Shown: positions 8,730 through 17,717 of the stretch, piece by piece | Layout: every line of letters starts with the position of its first letter | Numbering within the stretch: the stretch's first letter is position 1 | Origin: Myxococcales bacterium | GTDB lineage: Bacteria; Myxococcota_A; Polyangia; Palsa-1104; JAEUJZ01 | DNA length: 64,000 nt | Assembly: GCA_016794365.1 (NCBI GenBank) | Contig: JAEUKB010000100.1 | Coordinates: forward strand, 62,001-126,000 | Reading direction: 5' to 3' | Notes under the pieces: generated by a model | Seen by the model: only the letters and a program-made list of their open reading frames with translations | What the model was told of the DNA's origin: nothing | Database searches by the model: none | Translations under genes and position numbers: made by a program

Positions 8730-10457
8730 CTAGACCGCGAGCTGCTGTCGCTGAAGCAAAGACTGCATCGCCTGCGCCGCCGCGAGCTGTTCAAGGACCA
8801 GCTCGATGGTGCTCCGCTCGCTCAGCTTGTCCGTCCGAGGATCACTGAGCATCAGTCGCGCAAGCTGCGGCCAGCCGCTCCGTGCCTGCTCAGCCAGCTC
8901 ACGAAGCTCTCGTCGCAGACGATACAGCTCAGGCTCGGGCGAAGTCGGTGCGGAAAACAGCACCTGCGCCAAGAGTCGCTCTTTTTCCTCGATCGCTCGT
9001 CGCAGCCGTCCTCGCTCAAACTCGGGTAGCTCGCTCTCGAGCTGAAGCCGCTCGCTCAGGGCCAAGATCTGCTGACGAAGCTCACTCTTGTGCTGCTGAA
9101 GCCGCGACTGCTGATGCTGAACCTGATCGTTGAGCAGCTTGATCCGCTTGAAGCGCTTGTCTTGCGCGGCAGCGTTGCCGACGAGAAGCTCTCGCAGCGC
9201 TTGCGGCTTTTCCGGCCAGCCATCGAGCCACAGCTTCTGTCCTAGCTGATCGAGCAGCGACGAAAGCCGTCCAAGCAGCGTGACGATCTCTGTATCAATC
9301 GCTTCAATTTCCGCCTGACGAGCTGCCGTGTTCGCATCGCTGCGCGGCAAAATCACCGTCTCAGCCCGAAGCTCAGGCTCGGTTCCCGAACCGGACACAG
9401 GCAAGATCACCGTCTCTTTTTCACGCAGCGACGGGTCCACACTGCTCGACTTCGGCTGTTCCGATCGCATGAGCTGCACCGAGCGCGTCGGCATCAGCGC
9501 CCGAATGCGAGCCAGAACCTCTACTGTTTCCGACGCGGAAGGTCGCTTCTGCGGGTTCTTTTCCAAAAGCTGCGCAGCCAGTTCGTCCAGCTCTCTTGGG
9601 ATCAGCGCATCGCGACGACGATCCGACAGCTTCGGCGGCACCACGTTCATGTGTCCGTGCAGGATCTCTTTGAGATCGCCCTTCCACGGAGGCTCACCGA
9701 CGACAGTATCGTGCAGCATGATCCCGAGCGCATAGAGATCCACCGATGGAGACAGCTCTCCCGACGCGGACATCATCTCGGGCGCAATAAACTCCGGCGT
9801 CCCGATGATCTCTTCTCCGACGCGAGTGAGCGGCGGCTGTCCGAGCACCCGCGCCACCCCGAAGTCGAGCACCTTCACGAAGTTTTCCTGCCCCGCCACC
9901 GTCGTCACCAAGATGTTTTCGGGCTTGATGTCTCGGTGGACAATGCCGCGCTGGTGGGCGTGTTCGAGTGCGCGCGCGACTTGCAGGCTCAGGTCAACGG
10001 CTTGCAGCGGATGCAAGCACTTCGACGGGCTGCCAATCACCAGCTGGTACAGGAGCGCTCCCTCGACGTACTCCATGACCAGATACGGCTCGCCTTTGTC
10101 CGTCTGACCGTAGTCGTAGATGCTGACGATGTTGGGATGATCGACGCTGCTCGCCACCCGGGCTTCGCGGAAAAAGCGAGCGAGTGCGCGCTCATTGCTG
10201 ACGAACTCTCGACGGAGAAGCTTGACCGCAAACGGTCGCTTGAGGACATTGTGGTTGGCCAGATAGACCACGCCCATTCCGCCCTTGCCGAGTCGCCGCT
10301 CGAGGACAAATCGCCCAGCGATCACGCGACCAATCCACGGATCTTCGCTCGTCCGAGGAGCCTGCACCACCAGCCGAGTGCCATCCTTTGGGCAAAACAG
10401 CTTGTCGTCGCCTAGGTAGACGCTTCGACAAGAAGGACACTCGCGCCGCTTCGACAT
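8730..10457 (-). CDS. Serine/threonine protein kinase with N-terminal zinc ribbon and C-terminal coiled coil
   Basis: Hanks-type kinase. Residues 7-25 hold a short zinc-ribbon-like motif (CPSC then FCPKDG) often found at the front of myxobacterial kinases. The catalytic domain covers about residues 50-310, with glycine loop GKGGMGVVY, Lys79, catalytic HRDIKPEN, DFGVAR and GTPEFIAPE, so it should be active. The remaining 200 or so residues are rich in Glu, Gln, Leu and Arg and read as a long coiled coil; no membrane segment is seen, so it is probably cytoplasmic. ATG 10457 is chosen because it starts the zinc ribbon. It is transcribed towards fdx and divergently from a small gene at 10614. Confidence 0.9.
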   Translation of the reverse strand: MSKRRECPSCRSVYLGDDKLFCPKDGTRLVVQAPRTSEDPWIGRVIAGRFVLERRLGKGGMGVVYLANHNVLKRPFAVKLLRREFVSNERALARFFREARVASSVDHPNIVSIYDYGQTDKGEPYLVMEYVEGALLYQLVIGSPSKCLHPLQAVDLSLQVARALEHAHQRGIVHRDIKPENILVTTVAGQENFVKVLDFGVARVLGQPPLTRVGEEIIGTPEFIAPEMMSASGELSPSVDLYALGIMLHDTVVGEPPWKGDLKEILHGHMNVVPPKLSDRRRDALIPRELDELAAQLLEKNPQKRPSASETVEVLARIRALMPTRSVQLMRSEQPKSSSVDPSLREKETVILPVSGSGTEPELRAETVILPRSDANTAARQAEIEAIDTEIVTLLGRLSSLLDQLGQKLWLDGWPEKPQALRELLVGNAAAQDKRFKRIKLLNDQVQHQQSRLQQHKSELRQQILALSERLQLESELPEFERGRLRRAIEEKERLLAQVLFSAPTSPEPELYRLRRELRELAEQARSGWPQLARLMLSDPRTDKLSERSTIELVLEQLAAAQAMQSLLQRQQLAV

Positions 10458-10613
10458 CGTCAGGTGCCCCGGCACAGCTTCTTTGCGGGGGATAGCGCAT
10501 CGTATCACGAAGCCATCCTCGCAAACGCCAGATTTCTTCCGAGTGAACAGCGACGGTGTCAGACCTGCCGTTTATAACGGAACCTGTAACCAATCGAAAC
10601 ACAAGGAGCGGCC

Positions 10614-10868
10614 ATGGACTCGAAGCACATCAACTCGTCGTCGCTGAATCATCAACTTGCTGGTGCGCTGACGCGACTTGCCAAGCTGTTTCGTCGGGTC
10701 GGCCAAGGGATCGCAGACTATGTGCTGATGTCGGGAGAGCTACAGTCTCCCGTGCGAACGCCCGAAGTGGCGGCGTTTACCGCACTCGCAGCAGCGCGCG
10801 CCAAGCGTCGGGCAGCGAGCGGCACACCGGCAGCAGCCCTGCTGGTTTCCGCGTCGTTGTCACTATAA
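10614..10868 (+). CDS. Small hypothetical protein (84 residues)
   Basis: A short frame with a textbook AAGGAG ribosome-binding site at 10603-10608, five bases before its ATG, which argues that it is translated. The product is basic and rich in Ala, Leu and Arg, with a likely helical N-terminal half (LAGALTRLAKLFRRVG) and a hydrophobic tail. I recognise no family. It lies alone between a divergent kinase and a convergent MerC-type gene, so the neighbours give no functional clue. Confidence 0.55.
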   Translation: MDSKHINSSSLNHQLAGALTRLAKLFRRVGQGIADYVLMSGELQSPVRTPEVAAFTALAAARAKRRAASGTPAAALLVSASLSL

Positions 10869-10893
10869 TCGGCAGCAGCAACGGAACGAACGG

Positions 10894-11346
10894 CTACACC
10901 GCAGCGCGATGCACTTCGCAACTACAGACCGTCGCCGCAGCTTGCTGACGCTTGTGACGCCACAGCACCACCTGCGTCCCAACGAGCAGCAGCAAGCTGG
11001 CTCGGTGCGCTGCCTCGATCTCTTGGCTCAGCCCAAACAGCCCGACGCCGAGCGCCAGCACAAACAGAGAGCCAGCCAAGCTACGCCACAGCCCACGCCG
11101 CGTCAGCATCGTCGCAACCGCCGCCATCGATAGCAGCCACAGCGGCGCTTCCAGCCACTCACCTTGGCTCCACAGCGACGCCGCAGCGGGCAGCGCCAGC
11201 ATCAGCACTGTCGATGCCACACAGTGTACAAAGCACAGCGCAGGCAGCGCCGAGAGCAACCGTACCGACCAGTCCAGCTTCGGAACATCGGGCACTGCGT
11301 AAAGACGAAGGTGCGTATCGGCCTGCTTCATGGCGAGGTGTGACAT
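10894..11346 (-). CDS. MerC-domain integral membrane protein
   Basis: A 150-residue protein with four predicted membrane helices (about residues 28-55, 68-82, 90-106, 115-129). The first helix carries a CFVHC motif (Cys38, His41, Cys42) like the metal-binding pair of MerC mercury transporters, and the C-terminus ends with a CSC pair (Cys141, Cys143). MerC proteins move Hg(II) across the inner membrane, but chromosomal MerC-domain proteins outside mer operons often occur in zinc- or metal-homeostasis contexts. No merA, merR or merT is nearby. ATG 11346 is taken as start; ATG 11331 is an alternative and neither has a clear ribosome-binding site. A palindrome upstream (11366-11380) may be its operator. 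Confidence 0.78.
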   Translation of the reverse strand: MSHLAMKQADTHLRLYAVPDVPKLDWSVRLLSALPALCFVHCVASTVLMLALPAAASLWSQGEWLEAPLWLLSMAAVATMLTRRGLWRSLAGSLFVLALGVGLFGLSQEIEAAHRASLLLLVGTQVVLWRHKRQQAAATVCSCEVHRAAV

Positions 11347-11365
11347 ACGCGCCACGCCGTCTTTT

Positions 11366-11380
11366 TGCAAGATACTTGCA
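11366..11380. promoter_or_regulatory. Palindromic operator-like site upstream of the MerC-type gene
   Basis: TGCAAGATACTTGCA is a 15-bp palindrome with six-base arms (TGCAAG, CTTGCA), 20 bases upstream of the MerC-type start in an AT-richer patch of the divergent region with hutF. The TGCAA-N5-TTGCA layout resembles sites bound by some Fur-superfamily metal regulators in proteobacteria; that comparison is from memory and is inference. A site here could control either or both divergent genes. Confidence 0.45.
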
Positions 11381-11490
11381 TGTATATTGCGTGCCGACTG
11401 TGCAGCGCTGGTCGCGTGCGTTGCGGTTGACGGAGCGCTCGCGCTCGGGCATTGCTCGGATGTGAACCCTGCGTTCACACGCGCGTAACC

Positions 11491-12888
11491 ATGGAATCTT
11501 CCCCGTCGAAAACTCGAACCTATTTCGCTCGCTGGGCGCTCCTTCCGACTGGCTGGCAGCGCGATGTCCGCATCGAGGTCCGCACAGACGGAACATTCGG
11601 TCACATCCAAGCGGGTCACGATCCAGCGACGACGGAAACGATCGATCAGCGCGTCGGCACCGTGATCTGCGGCATGGTCAACTTGCACTCGCATGCGTTT
11701 CAGCGCGCGATGGCCGGACTGACCGAGCGTGGCGGACCCAGCACCGACAGCTTTTGGACCTGGCGCGAGGTAATGTATCGCTTCCTGGCAGAGCTGTCTC
11801 CCGACGATGTGGAAGCCATCGCGGCACAGCTTTACGTCGAGCTACTCAAAGGCGGCTTCACCGGCATCGTCGAGTTTCATTACCTTCATCGCGATCCAAG
11901 CGGTGCGCTCTATCAGAATCCTGCCGAGCTGGCCCAGCGCATCGTGTCAGCCGCCGAGCACAGCGGCATCGGTCTGACGCTGCTGGTTAGCTTGTATCAG
12001 CAAGGCGGCTTTGCGGCAGCTGCGCTACAGCCTCGTCAGCAGCGGTTCTATCTGTCCGACGATGAGTTTGCGCAGATCCTCACCGAGCTACATCACCGTC
12101 GTCCGCCCGGTGTCCAGGTTGGCATTGCGCCACACTCGCTGCGCGCCGTCACACCCGACGCGCTGCACCGAGCCATCACGCTTCACACCCAGCTTGCGCC
12201 GCGTGCGCCGATTCACCTTCACATCGCAGAGCAGCCCGCCGAAGTGAGCGACTGCCAGTCATGGTCGCAGCGTCGTCCAATGGACTGGCTGATGGATGAA
12301 TGCTCCGTCGATGAGCGCTTCTGTCTGATCCACGCAACCCATGGCCAGCCCGCAGAGCTTGTGCGCGTGGCCGAGCGCGGTGCGGTCATCGGACTGTGTC
12401 CAAGCACAGAAGCCAACCTCGGCGATGGAATCTTTGCAGCGACGGACTATCAAGCCGCAGGTGGACGCTTTGGCATCGGCACCGATAGTCACGTTGGAAC
12501 CAGCGCGCTCGACGAGCTGCGACTGCTCGAATACAGTCAGCGGCTGCGTCACGGACGGCGCAATGTCTTGTCTCCGGGGGAAGGCGTATCGACCGGAACG
12601 TACCTGTGGCAGCAGGCCGCGCAAGGTGGAGCCCAAGCCGCAGCGCAGCCGACGGGCGTCCTTCAGCCAGGCGCGCGCGCGGATCTGGTGGTGCTGGATG
12701 AAGCCGATCCGTCGCTGTATGGACGAAGCGGAGCCGCGCTCCTCGACAGCGCGGTGTTTGGCCCAGGACGACAGGTCATTTCCGATGTGATGTGCGCCGG
12801 ACGCTGGGTCGTGCGCGATCGTCGTCACTTCGCCGAAGACGCCATCTCTGCACGCTTTGCCGAGGTGATGCGCAGGCTCGCGCGCTAA
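11491..12888 (+). CDS. hutF: N-formimino-L-glutamate deiminase HutF
   Basis: Amidohydrolase of the alternative histidine-degradation route, converting N-formimino-L-glutamate to N-formyl-L-glutamate and ammonia. Metal-ligand motifs are visible: NLHSHAFQR (His66, His68), HLHIAEQ and GTDSHVG. The conserved SFWTWR segment and ELLKGGFTGIVEFHY match HutF closely. The length (465 residues) is normal. ATG 11491 fits the family N-terminus but has no good ribosome-binding site. No other hut genes are in the window. Confidence 0.9.
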   Translation: MESSPSKTRTYFARWALLPTGWQRDVRIEVRTDGTFGHIQAGHDPATTETIDQRVGTVICGMVNLHSHAFQRAMAGLTERGGPSTDSFWTWREVMYRFLAELSPDDVEAIAAQLYVELLKGGFTGIVEFHYLHRDPSGALYQNPAELAQRIVSAAEHSGIGLTLLVSLYQQGGFAAAALQPRQQRFYLSDDEFAQILTELHHRRPPGVQVGIAPHSLRAVTPDALHRAITLHTQLAPRAPIHLHIAEQPAEVSDCQSWSQRRPMDWLMDECSVDERFCLIHATHGQPAELVRVAERGAVIGLCPSTEANLGDGIFAATDYQAAGGRFGIGTDSHVGTSALDELRLLEYSQRLRHGRRNVLSPGEGVSTGTYLWQQAAQGGAQAAAQPTGVLQPGARADLVVLDEADPSLYGRSGAALLDSAVFGPGRQVISDVMCAGRWVVRDRRHFAEDAISARFAEVMRRLAR

Positions 12889-12948
12889 GCAAAAAGGATC
12901 CAGAAGCCGAGCCACAGATGCTACGGTTCCTTTTCCTATTGGTAGAAG

Positions 12949-13827
12949 ATGAAGCGGCCATTTCGCACATTCATCGGCATCGACTTGGGCGGCGGCAAAG
13001 GCAAGACCACGGCGATGGTCCGCTTGAGCCTGTCCACAGCCAAAGACAAGCCGCTGGTCGTCGTAGATATCGGTGGAGACAAGCCGTTCTTCGACGACAG
13101 ACTGCTCGCGATGATTGATGCGCATCGTCAGGATGCGGTGGTGGCGATTGATGCTCCGCTGACGCTGCCGGTGTGTGTGCGCTGTACGCTGCCAAGCTGT
13201 CCGCAGCTCTCGGCCTGTGAAGTCGAAACGGTGCGCTGGTTCCGCGAGCGCGCCGGAGAGAGCAGTGGCAAGCCGCGCTACACGCCGTACACCCAGCGCG
13301 CCACCGAGGTGGTCTTGCAAAACCAAGGGATCTTGCCTCGGGAAACGCTGGGTCAAGGAATGGGTCCGCTCACCGCGCGGGCTGCCTATCTACGGCAAGC
13401 GCTGCGCGGTTCGTTTCAGCTTCATCACAACCTGCTTGAGGTCTATCCCAAAGCCACGCTGGCCCTGCTGTTTCCGGATCCCACGCCGCCTGCGCTGCCG
13501 TCCGCGATTCGCTATCGAGACGCCAACGGTCGCGAGGTCTCGCTCAGCGGCAAGCTGCTTCAGCCGGGCTCGGAAGTCGCGCGCACCTACAAGCGAGGTC
13601 ACGGGCCTGCGGTTCGCGAAAAAGTGCTGGCTGCGCTGCCCGAGCTGTCGTTCGGTCCCGGCCAGCTCCGTGAGTTTGTGGTGGCAAACGACCACATCTT
13701 CGACGCGCTCATCTGCGCATATACCGCCTACTTGTGGGCACGCGACGGCTGGCAGCTTCCCGCCGATCCAGTGTTTCGCGAAGACGGCTACATCTGGGCT
13801 CCGCCTCGTCGTAACGCATCGTTGTAA
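12949..13827 (+). CDS. DUF429-family protein (predicted RNase H-fold nuclease)
   Basis: A 292-residue protein opening with FIGIDLGGGKGKTT and AIDAPLTLP, the acidic strands typical of DUF429, a family of uncharacterised proteins predicted to have an RNase H-like fold. A cysteine cluster (CVRCTLPSCPQLSAC) follows the second acidic motif and may bind metal. The conserved LEVYPKATLALL and DALICAYTAYLW segments are present. It lies 60 bases after hutF on the same strand. The function of the family is not established. Confidence 0.75.
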   Translation: MKRPFRTFIGIDLGGGKGKTTAMVRLSLSTAKDKPLVVVDIGGDKPFFDDRLLAMIDAHRQDAVVAIDAPLTLPVCVRCTLPSCPQLSACEVETVRWFRERAGESSGKPRYTPYTQRATEVVLQNQGILPRETLGQGMGPLTARAAYLRQALRGSFQLHHNLLEVYPKATLALLFPDPTPPALPSAIRYRDANGREVSLSGKLLQPGSEVARTYKRGHGPAVREKVLAALPELSFGPGQLREFVVANDHIFDALICAYTAYLWARDGWQLPADPVFREDGYIWAPPRRNASL

Positions 13828-13977
13828 CAGCGCCTTCGCCCTCCCCACTGGCGCTTCCTTGCCGACGCGTCATCTGGCCCGCATAAACAAAGAACGGGAC
13901 CTGAGAGTGGTCTATATCGGACTCATCCATATACTGGACCCGCAGTCAACTTGCATCTTGTTAGGAGCACCGTATTC

Positions 13978-15483
13978 ATGCAGACGTGGAATCGACTGTT
14001 ATTCCTTGGCACCGCCTCGCTGTTGGTCGCGATTGTGAGCTGCAACCAAAACAGCACCAATGGCACTGATCAGGACGGAGGCTCAAGCACCGATCTCGCT
14101 GGCAGCGTCAGTGATGGCGGCAGCGACAACGACCTGAGCGGCAGCGGCAGCACGGACCTTGCGCAGACACCGAGCCTGACGAGCGCCAGCCCCGCCCAGG
14201 GACCGACCACCGGCAGCGTGGACATCACGCTCAGCGGCAGCGGCTTTCAGACCGGCGCAACCGTCACCATTGATGGTCAAGCAGCGACGGTGAAATCGGT
14301 CACTGGCACGCAAATTGTCGTCAGCTTGCCGCCGCGTCCCGGTGTCAAAGGGCTCGTCACCGTCGTCGTCACCAACCCGAGCGGACGCGCAGCGATGAGC
14401 GGCAGCGTCTTCGGCTACTACTACGGCACCATCACCTTCGATCCAGCCAACAAGATCTCCGTCGGAGGCGCACCGCATCACGTCGCCGTCGCAGAGCTGG
14501 AAAACAACGCCAAGCCCGACATCATCGCAACCGACAACAGCACCGTCGGTCAGATCTTCACGCTCTCTGGCAACGGAGACGGATCGTTCAATCCCGTCGC
14601 CAAGTACGCCGCTGGAGCCAATGCCTTCGGACTCAAGGTCACCGATCTGAACGCCGACGGATTCAACGATGTCGTCGTCGCGAACTTCTCGAACGCGCTG
14701 GGCGTCAGCTTGCTTTACAACAGCAAGACCGGAACCTTCCCAACGCGCACGCCCGTCATGAGCGGAGATCTTCCCATCAGCGTCGATGTCCGAGACATCA
14801 ACAACGACGGAAACCTCGACCTCATCGTCGCCAACAGCGGCAGCGGCAGCAACAACCTCGCGCTCATCACTGGCAAAGCGGGCGGCACGTTCAACACACC
14901 CACGCTGCTCACTGCGGGCAACATCCCGCGCTTTGTGCAGTTTGTCGATGTCAACAAAGACGGAAAGCACGACATCATCGTCGCCAACGAGTTTTCCGCC
15001 AACGTCAGCGTCCTTCTCAACGACGGTGCGGGCAACTTTGCCGCCAAGAAAGACTATCAAGCGGGCAGCGGTCCCTACATGGTCCAAGCGGCGGACTTTA
15101 CCGGCGACGGAAACATCGATCTGCTGGTCTGTCTCAACAAGGATGCAACCGTCGCGCTGCTGGCCAACAACGGCGATGGCACCTTCGCAGCTCCGAAGAC
15201 AGCGTCTCTTGGAACCGCGATGGCCTCGTCGCCCACCAGCATTGCGCTCGGAGACATCAACGCCGACGGACGTCCTGACGTTGTTTCAGCCATCTACGCA
15301 GACCAAAAGATCGGTCTGACACTCAATAGTGCGGGTGCGCTTGGTCAGACCACCATGCTGACGGCCACTGGCTTTCCGCGTGGAATCGTCGCAGCCGATG
15401 TCAACGGCGACGGCAAAATCGACATCGTCAGCGCCAACTCTGGCGACGGCACGCTGTCGGTGTTCCTCAACAAGTCGCAGTAG
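13978..15483 (+). CDS. Secreted lipoprotein with IPT/TIG domain and FG-GAP/VCBS repeats
   Basis: Exported surface protein. The signal peptide ends at a lipobox-like IVSC, followed by a Gly/Ser/Asp-rich linker of about 45 residues. An IPT/TIG immunoglobulin-like domain comes next (SGSGFQTGATVTIDGQ). The rest consists of about seven FG-GAP/VCBS repeats with DxNxDGxxD calcium-binding loops (DINNDGNLD, DVNKDGKHD, DINADGRPD), predicted to fold as an integrin-like beta-propeller. ATG 13978 has an AGGAG about ten bases upstream and begins the signal peptide. A role in adhesion or ligand binding is typical of such propellers but not shown. Confidence 0.85.
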   Translation: MQTWNRLLFLGTASLLVAIVSCNQNSTNGTDQDGGSSTDLAGSVSDGGSDNDLSGSGSTDLAQTPSLTSASPAQGPTTGSVDITLSGSGFQTGATVTIDGQAATVKSVTGTQIVVSLPPRPGVKGLVTVVVTNPSGRAAMSGSVFGYYYGTITFDPANKISVGGAPHHVAVAELENNAKPDIIATDNSTVGQIFTLSGNGDGSFNPVAKYAAGANAFGLKVTDLNADGFNDVVVANFSNALGVSLLYNSKTGTFPTRTPVMSGDLPISVDVRDINNDGNLDLIVANSGSGSNNLALITGKAGGTFNTPTLLTAGNIPRFVQFVDVNKDGKHDIIVANEFSANVSVLLNDGAGNFAAKKDYQAGSGPYMVQAADFTGDGNIDLLVCLNKDATVALLANNGDGTFAAPKTASLGTAMASSPTSIALGDINADGRPDVVSAIYADQKIGLTLNSAGALGQTTMLTATGFPRGIVAADVNGDGKIDIVSANSGDGTLSVFLNKSQ

Positions 15484-15512
15484 CCATCGCCCTGCCCGCT
15501 CGGCGCGGATCG

Positions 15513-17270
15513 TCAGCAGCCGCGCAGCGCCAGGGCCAAAAGACCCAGCAGCACTGGCGTCGCAAACATCAGTCCTTGCCGAACCTTCTGCCCGAGCGGC
15601 TCTGACATCACATCTTCGAGCACCGCGCGATAGAGCTGCCTTGTCTCTCTCAGCAGCGCCTGCGCGGCTTCTGGCCCGCGATCGATGCGGTTTTGCACCA
15701 AGCTCTGAGGACGACCACGCACCATGGCGCGAAGGCACAGCAGCAGCAGCTCGTCGCGAAAAAACGGCTCAGGAATCGCATCTCGACGCGCACGATAGTA
15801 CTGATCCGATCCCAGCGAGCCCAGCGTCAGCTCTCGTCGCTCACCCTCTTGCAGCAGGTTGACGAGCGAGCCCAGCCGGTCCACTTCTTCGTGCTTGCCG
15901 GTCAGGATGAAATAAAACAGCGCGCCCATTGCGTACACGTCGTGCGCTTCCCCGAGTCGCCGCACGACCTCGAACTTGCTGCCCGTCGGAAGCGGAGGCG
16001 GCTCACCGCGAAAGTGAGCCACCGCACCACTTGGCGTCTGCTCGACGCGCAAGATCTCTAGATCGTGATCGTGTCGGGAATCGCCCACATCGGTCAGCAA
16101 GTCCCCCGGAGAAAGCGACAGATACGACGACAGAAGGCCCGGCGGAACCACAAACGACGAGTCACCCGGCAGAAACTGAATCGGCTCTGAGACACGCTCT
16201 TTGCGTCGTCGCGCTTCCGGCGAGGTATACGGCAGCTTAAACGCAGCAGCGACCACGTCTTGCTCTTCGTACCAGCTGCGCGACAGCTCGTCTTTGTCGG
16301 CCAGACCGAAGTCGATGACCTTCACCGAAAAGCGCGGAAACGCCGCCACTTGCAACAGCTGCTCTCGCAGCGTCACCGATGACTCACCGCGCCAGTCGTT
16401 CACACCGTCGGTGTCGCTACGGGCCACCACCATCACGTTGTCGGGTGCCAGATCCTTGTGAATGATCCGCTTTTCCCCGTGGAGCCACGCCAGCGAATCA
16501 GCCAGCTGAACCATCAGGTGCAGCTTTTCCGCCAGAGCCGCTTTTTGCGCAAGTCGTGCATCTAGCTTGTCCGTCGGGACGTGTCGCGCGCTGGCCCGCG
16601 CCACCTCCGGGACTTGCGGCGACAGCATGCGATCCATCGCCTGACGGGATAGCTGTGGCAAGTCGGTCAGCCCGTGCTCGACCAGCTCCATCACCACGAC
16701 TTCCCGATCCACGAAGCTCAGCAAGCTGCCACGCTGCGACTTCGGACCCTGACAGCACGACTTCGCCGGAGGCCGCAGAAGCTCGACGCCACGCTGCTCG
16801 ACATCTTCGGCGGACAGCTCGTAACCACAGCGCGAACACGACAGCAGCGGATAGTCATGGCCCTGTCGCTCGACGCGCTGTAGCAACTGACCACAGCCGC
16901 GCGGACACAGCGGATGATAGACAACCCCGCAGCCACACATCGCCAGCGGCGGCACCCGCACAATGTCGAGCGTCCGAATCACGTTCACCGAACGAACCGT
17001 CGTCAGCTCTTTGAGCAGATCGATCTCTTGCTTAAACAGTCTCTCGTCGGCCAGCGTCGCATGATCGTGCAGGATCTTGATCGCGACCGGACGGACATTG
17101 CGACGAGCGCTGCGCTGCCAAGCCTTGTAGACCTTGGCAAACTTACCGCTCCCGATCAGCACCGGAACACTGGTCCCGTCGGACTGCGTCTGCGCCAAGA
17201 TGTCGTAGCTGACGCTGGCTTGAATCGACAGCGACTGCGTCAGTCGCGCGCTGATGGGAGCCGCCGACAT
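15513..17270 (-). CDS. Serine/threonine protein kinase with cysteine-rich insert and C-terminal membrane anchor
   Basis: Hanks-type kinase, 585 residues. The N-lobe has GSGKFAKVYKAW and VAIKIL. Between it and the rest of the kinase lies a cysteine-rich insert (CGCGVVYH, CPRGCG, CSRCG, then a CC pair), probably one or two zinc ribbons, an unusual position. The catalytic loop reads HKDLAPDN (Lys replaces the usual Arg of HRD, Asp and Asn kept) and DFGLAD is intact, so activity is likely. The last 20 residues form one membrane segment ending in GC. It starts two bases after the exbD stop, so the ExbB-ExbD-kinase trio is one operon. Confidence 0.86.
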   Translation of the reverse strand: MSAAPISARLTQSLSIQASVSYDILAQTQSDGTSVPVLIGSGKFAKVYKAWQRSARRNVRPVAIKILHDHATLADERLFKQEIDLLKELTTVRSVNVIRTLDIVRVPPLAMCGCGVVYHPLCPRGCGQLLQRVERQGHDYPLLSCSRCGYELSAEDVEQRGVELLRPPAKSCCQGPKSQRGSLLSFVDREVVVMELVEHGLTDLPQLSRQAMDRMLSPQVPEVARASARHVPTDKLDARLAQKAALAEKLHLMVQLADSLAWLHGEKRIIHKDLAPDNVMVVARSDTDGVNDWRGESSVTLREQLLQVAAFPRFSVKVIDFGLADKDELSRSWYEEQDVVAAAFKLPYTSPEARRRKERVSEPIQFLPGDSSFVVPPGLLSSYLSLSPGDLLTDVGDSRHDHDLEILRVEQTPSGAVAHFRGEPPPLPTGSKFEVVRRLGEAHDVYAMGALFYFILTGKHEEVDRLGSLVNLLQEGERRELTLGSLGSDQYYRARRDAIPEPFFRDELLLLCLRAMVRGRPQSLVQNRIDRGPEAAQALLRETRQLYRAVLEDVMSEPLGQKVRQGLMFATPVLLGLLALALRGC

Positions 17271-17272
17271 CG

Positions 17273-17716
17273 TTAACGAGCCTTGCGCGTCGAAATCGCC
17301 AGCCGAGACAGCCCAGCGGTCTTGGCCAGCTCCATCACCGACACCACCCGACCGTGCGCGGTGGATTCGTCGGCATGCACGATGATCTGCGTCGAGGGAT
17401 CGCGACCTTTGGCTTCCGCAAACAGGCGCGCTAGCTCCGTACCATCGACGATCTTGCCATCGACCATCATCTTTCCGTCTGAGCCAATCGCCACCGTCAC
17501 ATCTTTGCTGCCCGGATTTACTTCTTTGGTCGCGCCTTTGGGCAGGTTCACCCGCATCCCCGAGCGCGCGCCCGCGTCCGCAATCACCGACGAAGTCACC
17601 ATGAAAATGATGAGCAGCACCAAGAAGATATCGGTGAGCGGCGTGATGTTGATCTCGGCAAAGATGCCTTCTTCATCGAGATCGCTCTCGCTGCCGGGAA
17701 CCTTACCGATGGCCAT
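17273..17716 (-). CDS. ExbD/TolR-family biopolymer transport protein
   Basis: Inner-membrane stator partner of an ExbB/TolQ protein, using proton motive force to energise an outer-membrane process. Residues about 20-48 contain INITPLTDIFLVLLIIFMVT, in which the membrane Asp is the conserved proton-carrying residue. The periplasmic domain follows, to a total of 147 residues, the normal size. The gene starts one base after the exbB stop. No TonB or TolB gene is nearby, so the energised partner is unknown; the downstream kinase is the only other operon member. Confidence 0.92.
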   Translation of the reverse strand: MAIGKVPGSESDLDEEGIFAEINITPLTDIFLVLLIIFMVTSSVIADAGARSGMRVNLPKGATKEVNPGSKDVTVAIGSDGKMMVDGKIVDGTELARLFAEAKGRDPSTQIIVHADESTAHGRVVSVMELAKTAGLSRLAISTRKAR

Positions 17717-17717
17717 G

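Noticed and set aside
10894..11346. Mercury-resistance operon
   Set aside because: Only a MerC-type membrane protein is present, without merR, merT, merP or merA, so a mer operon is not supported.
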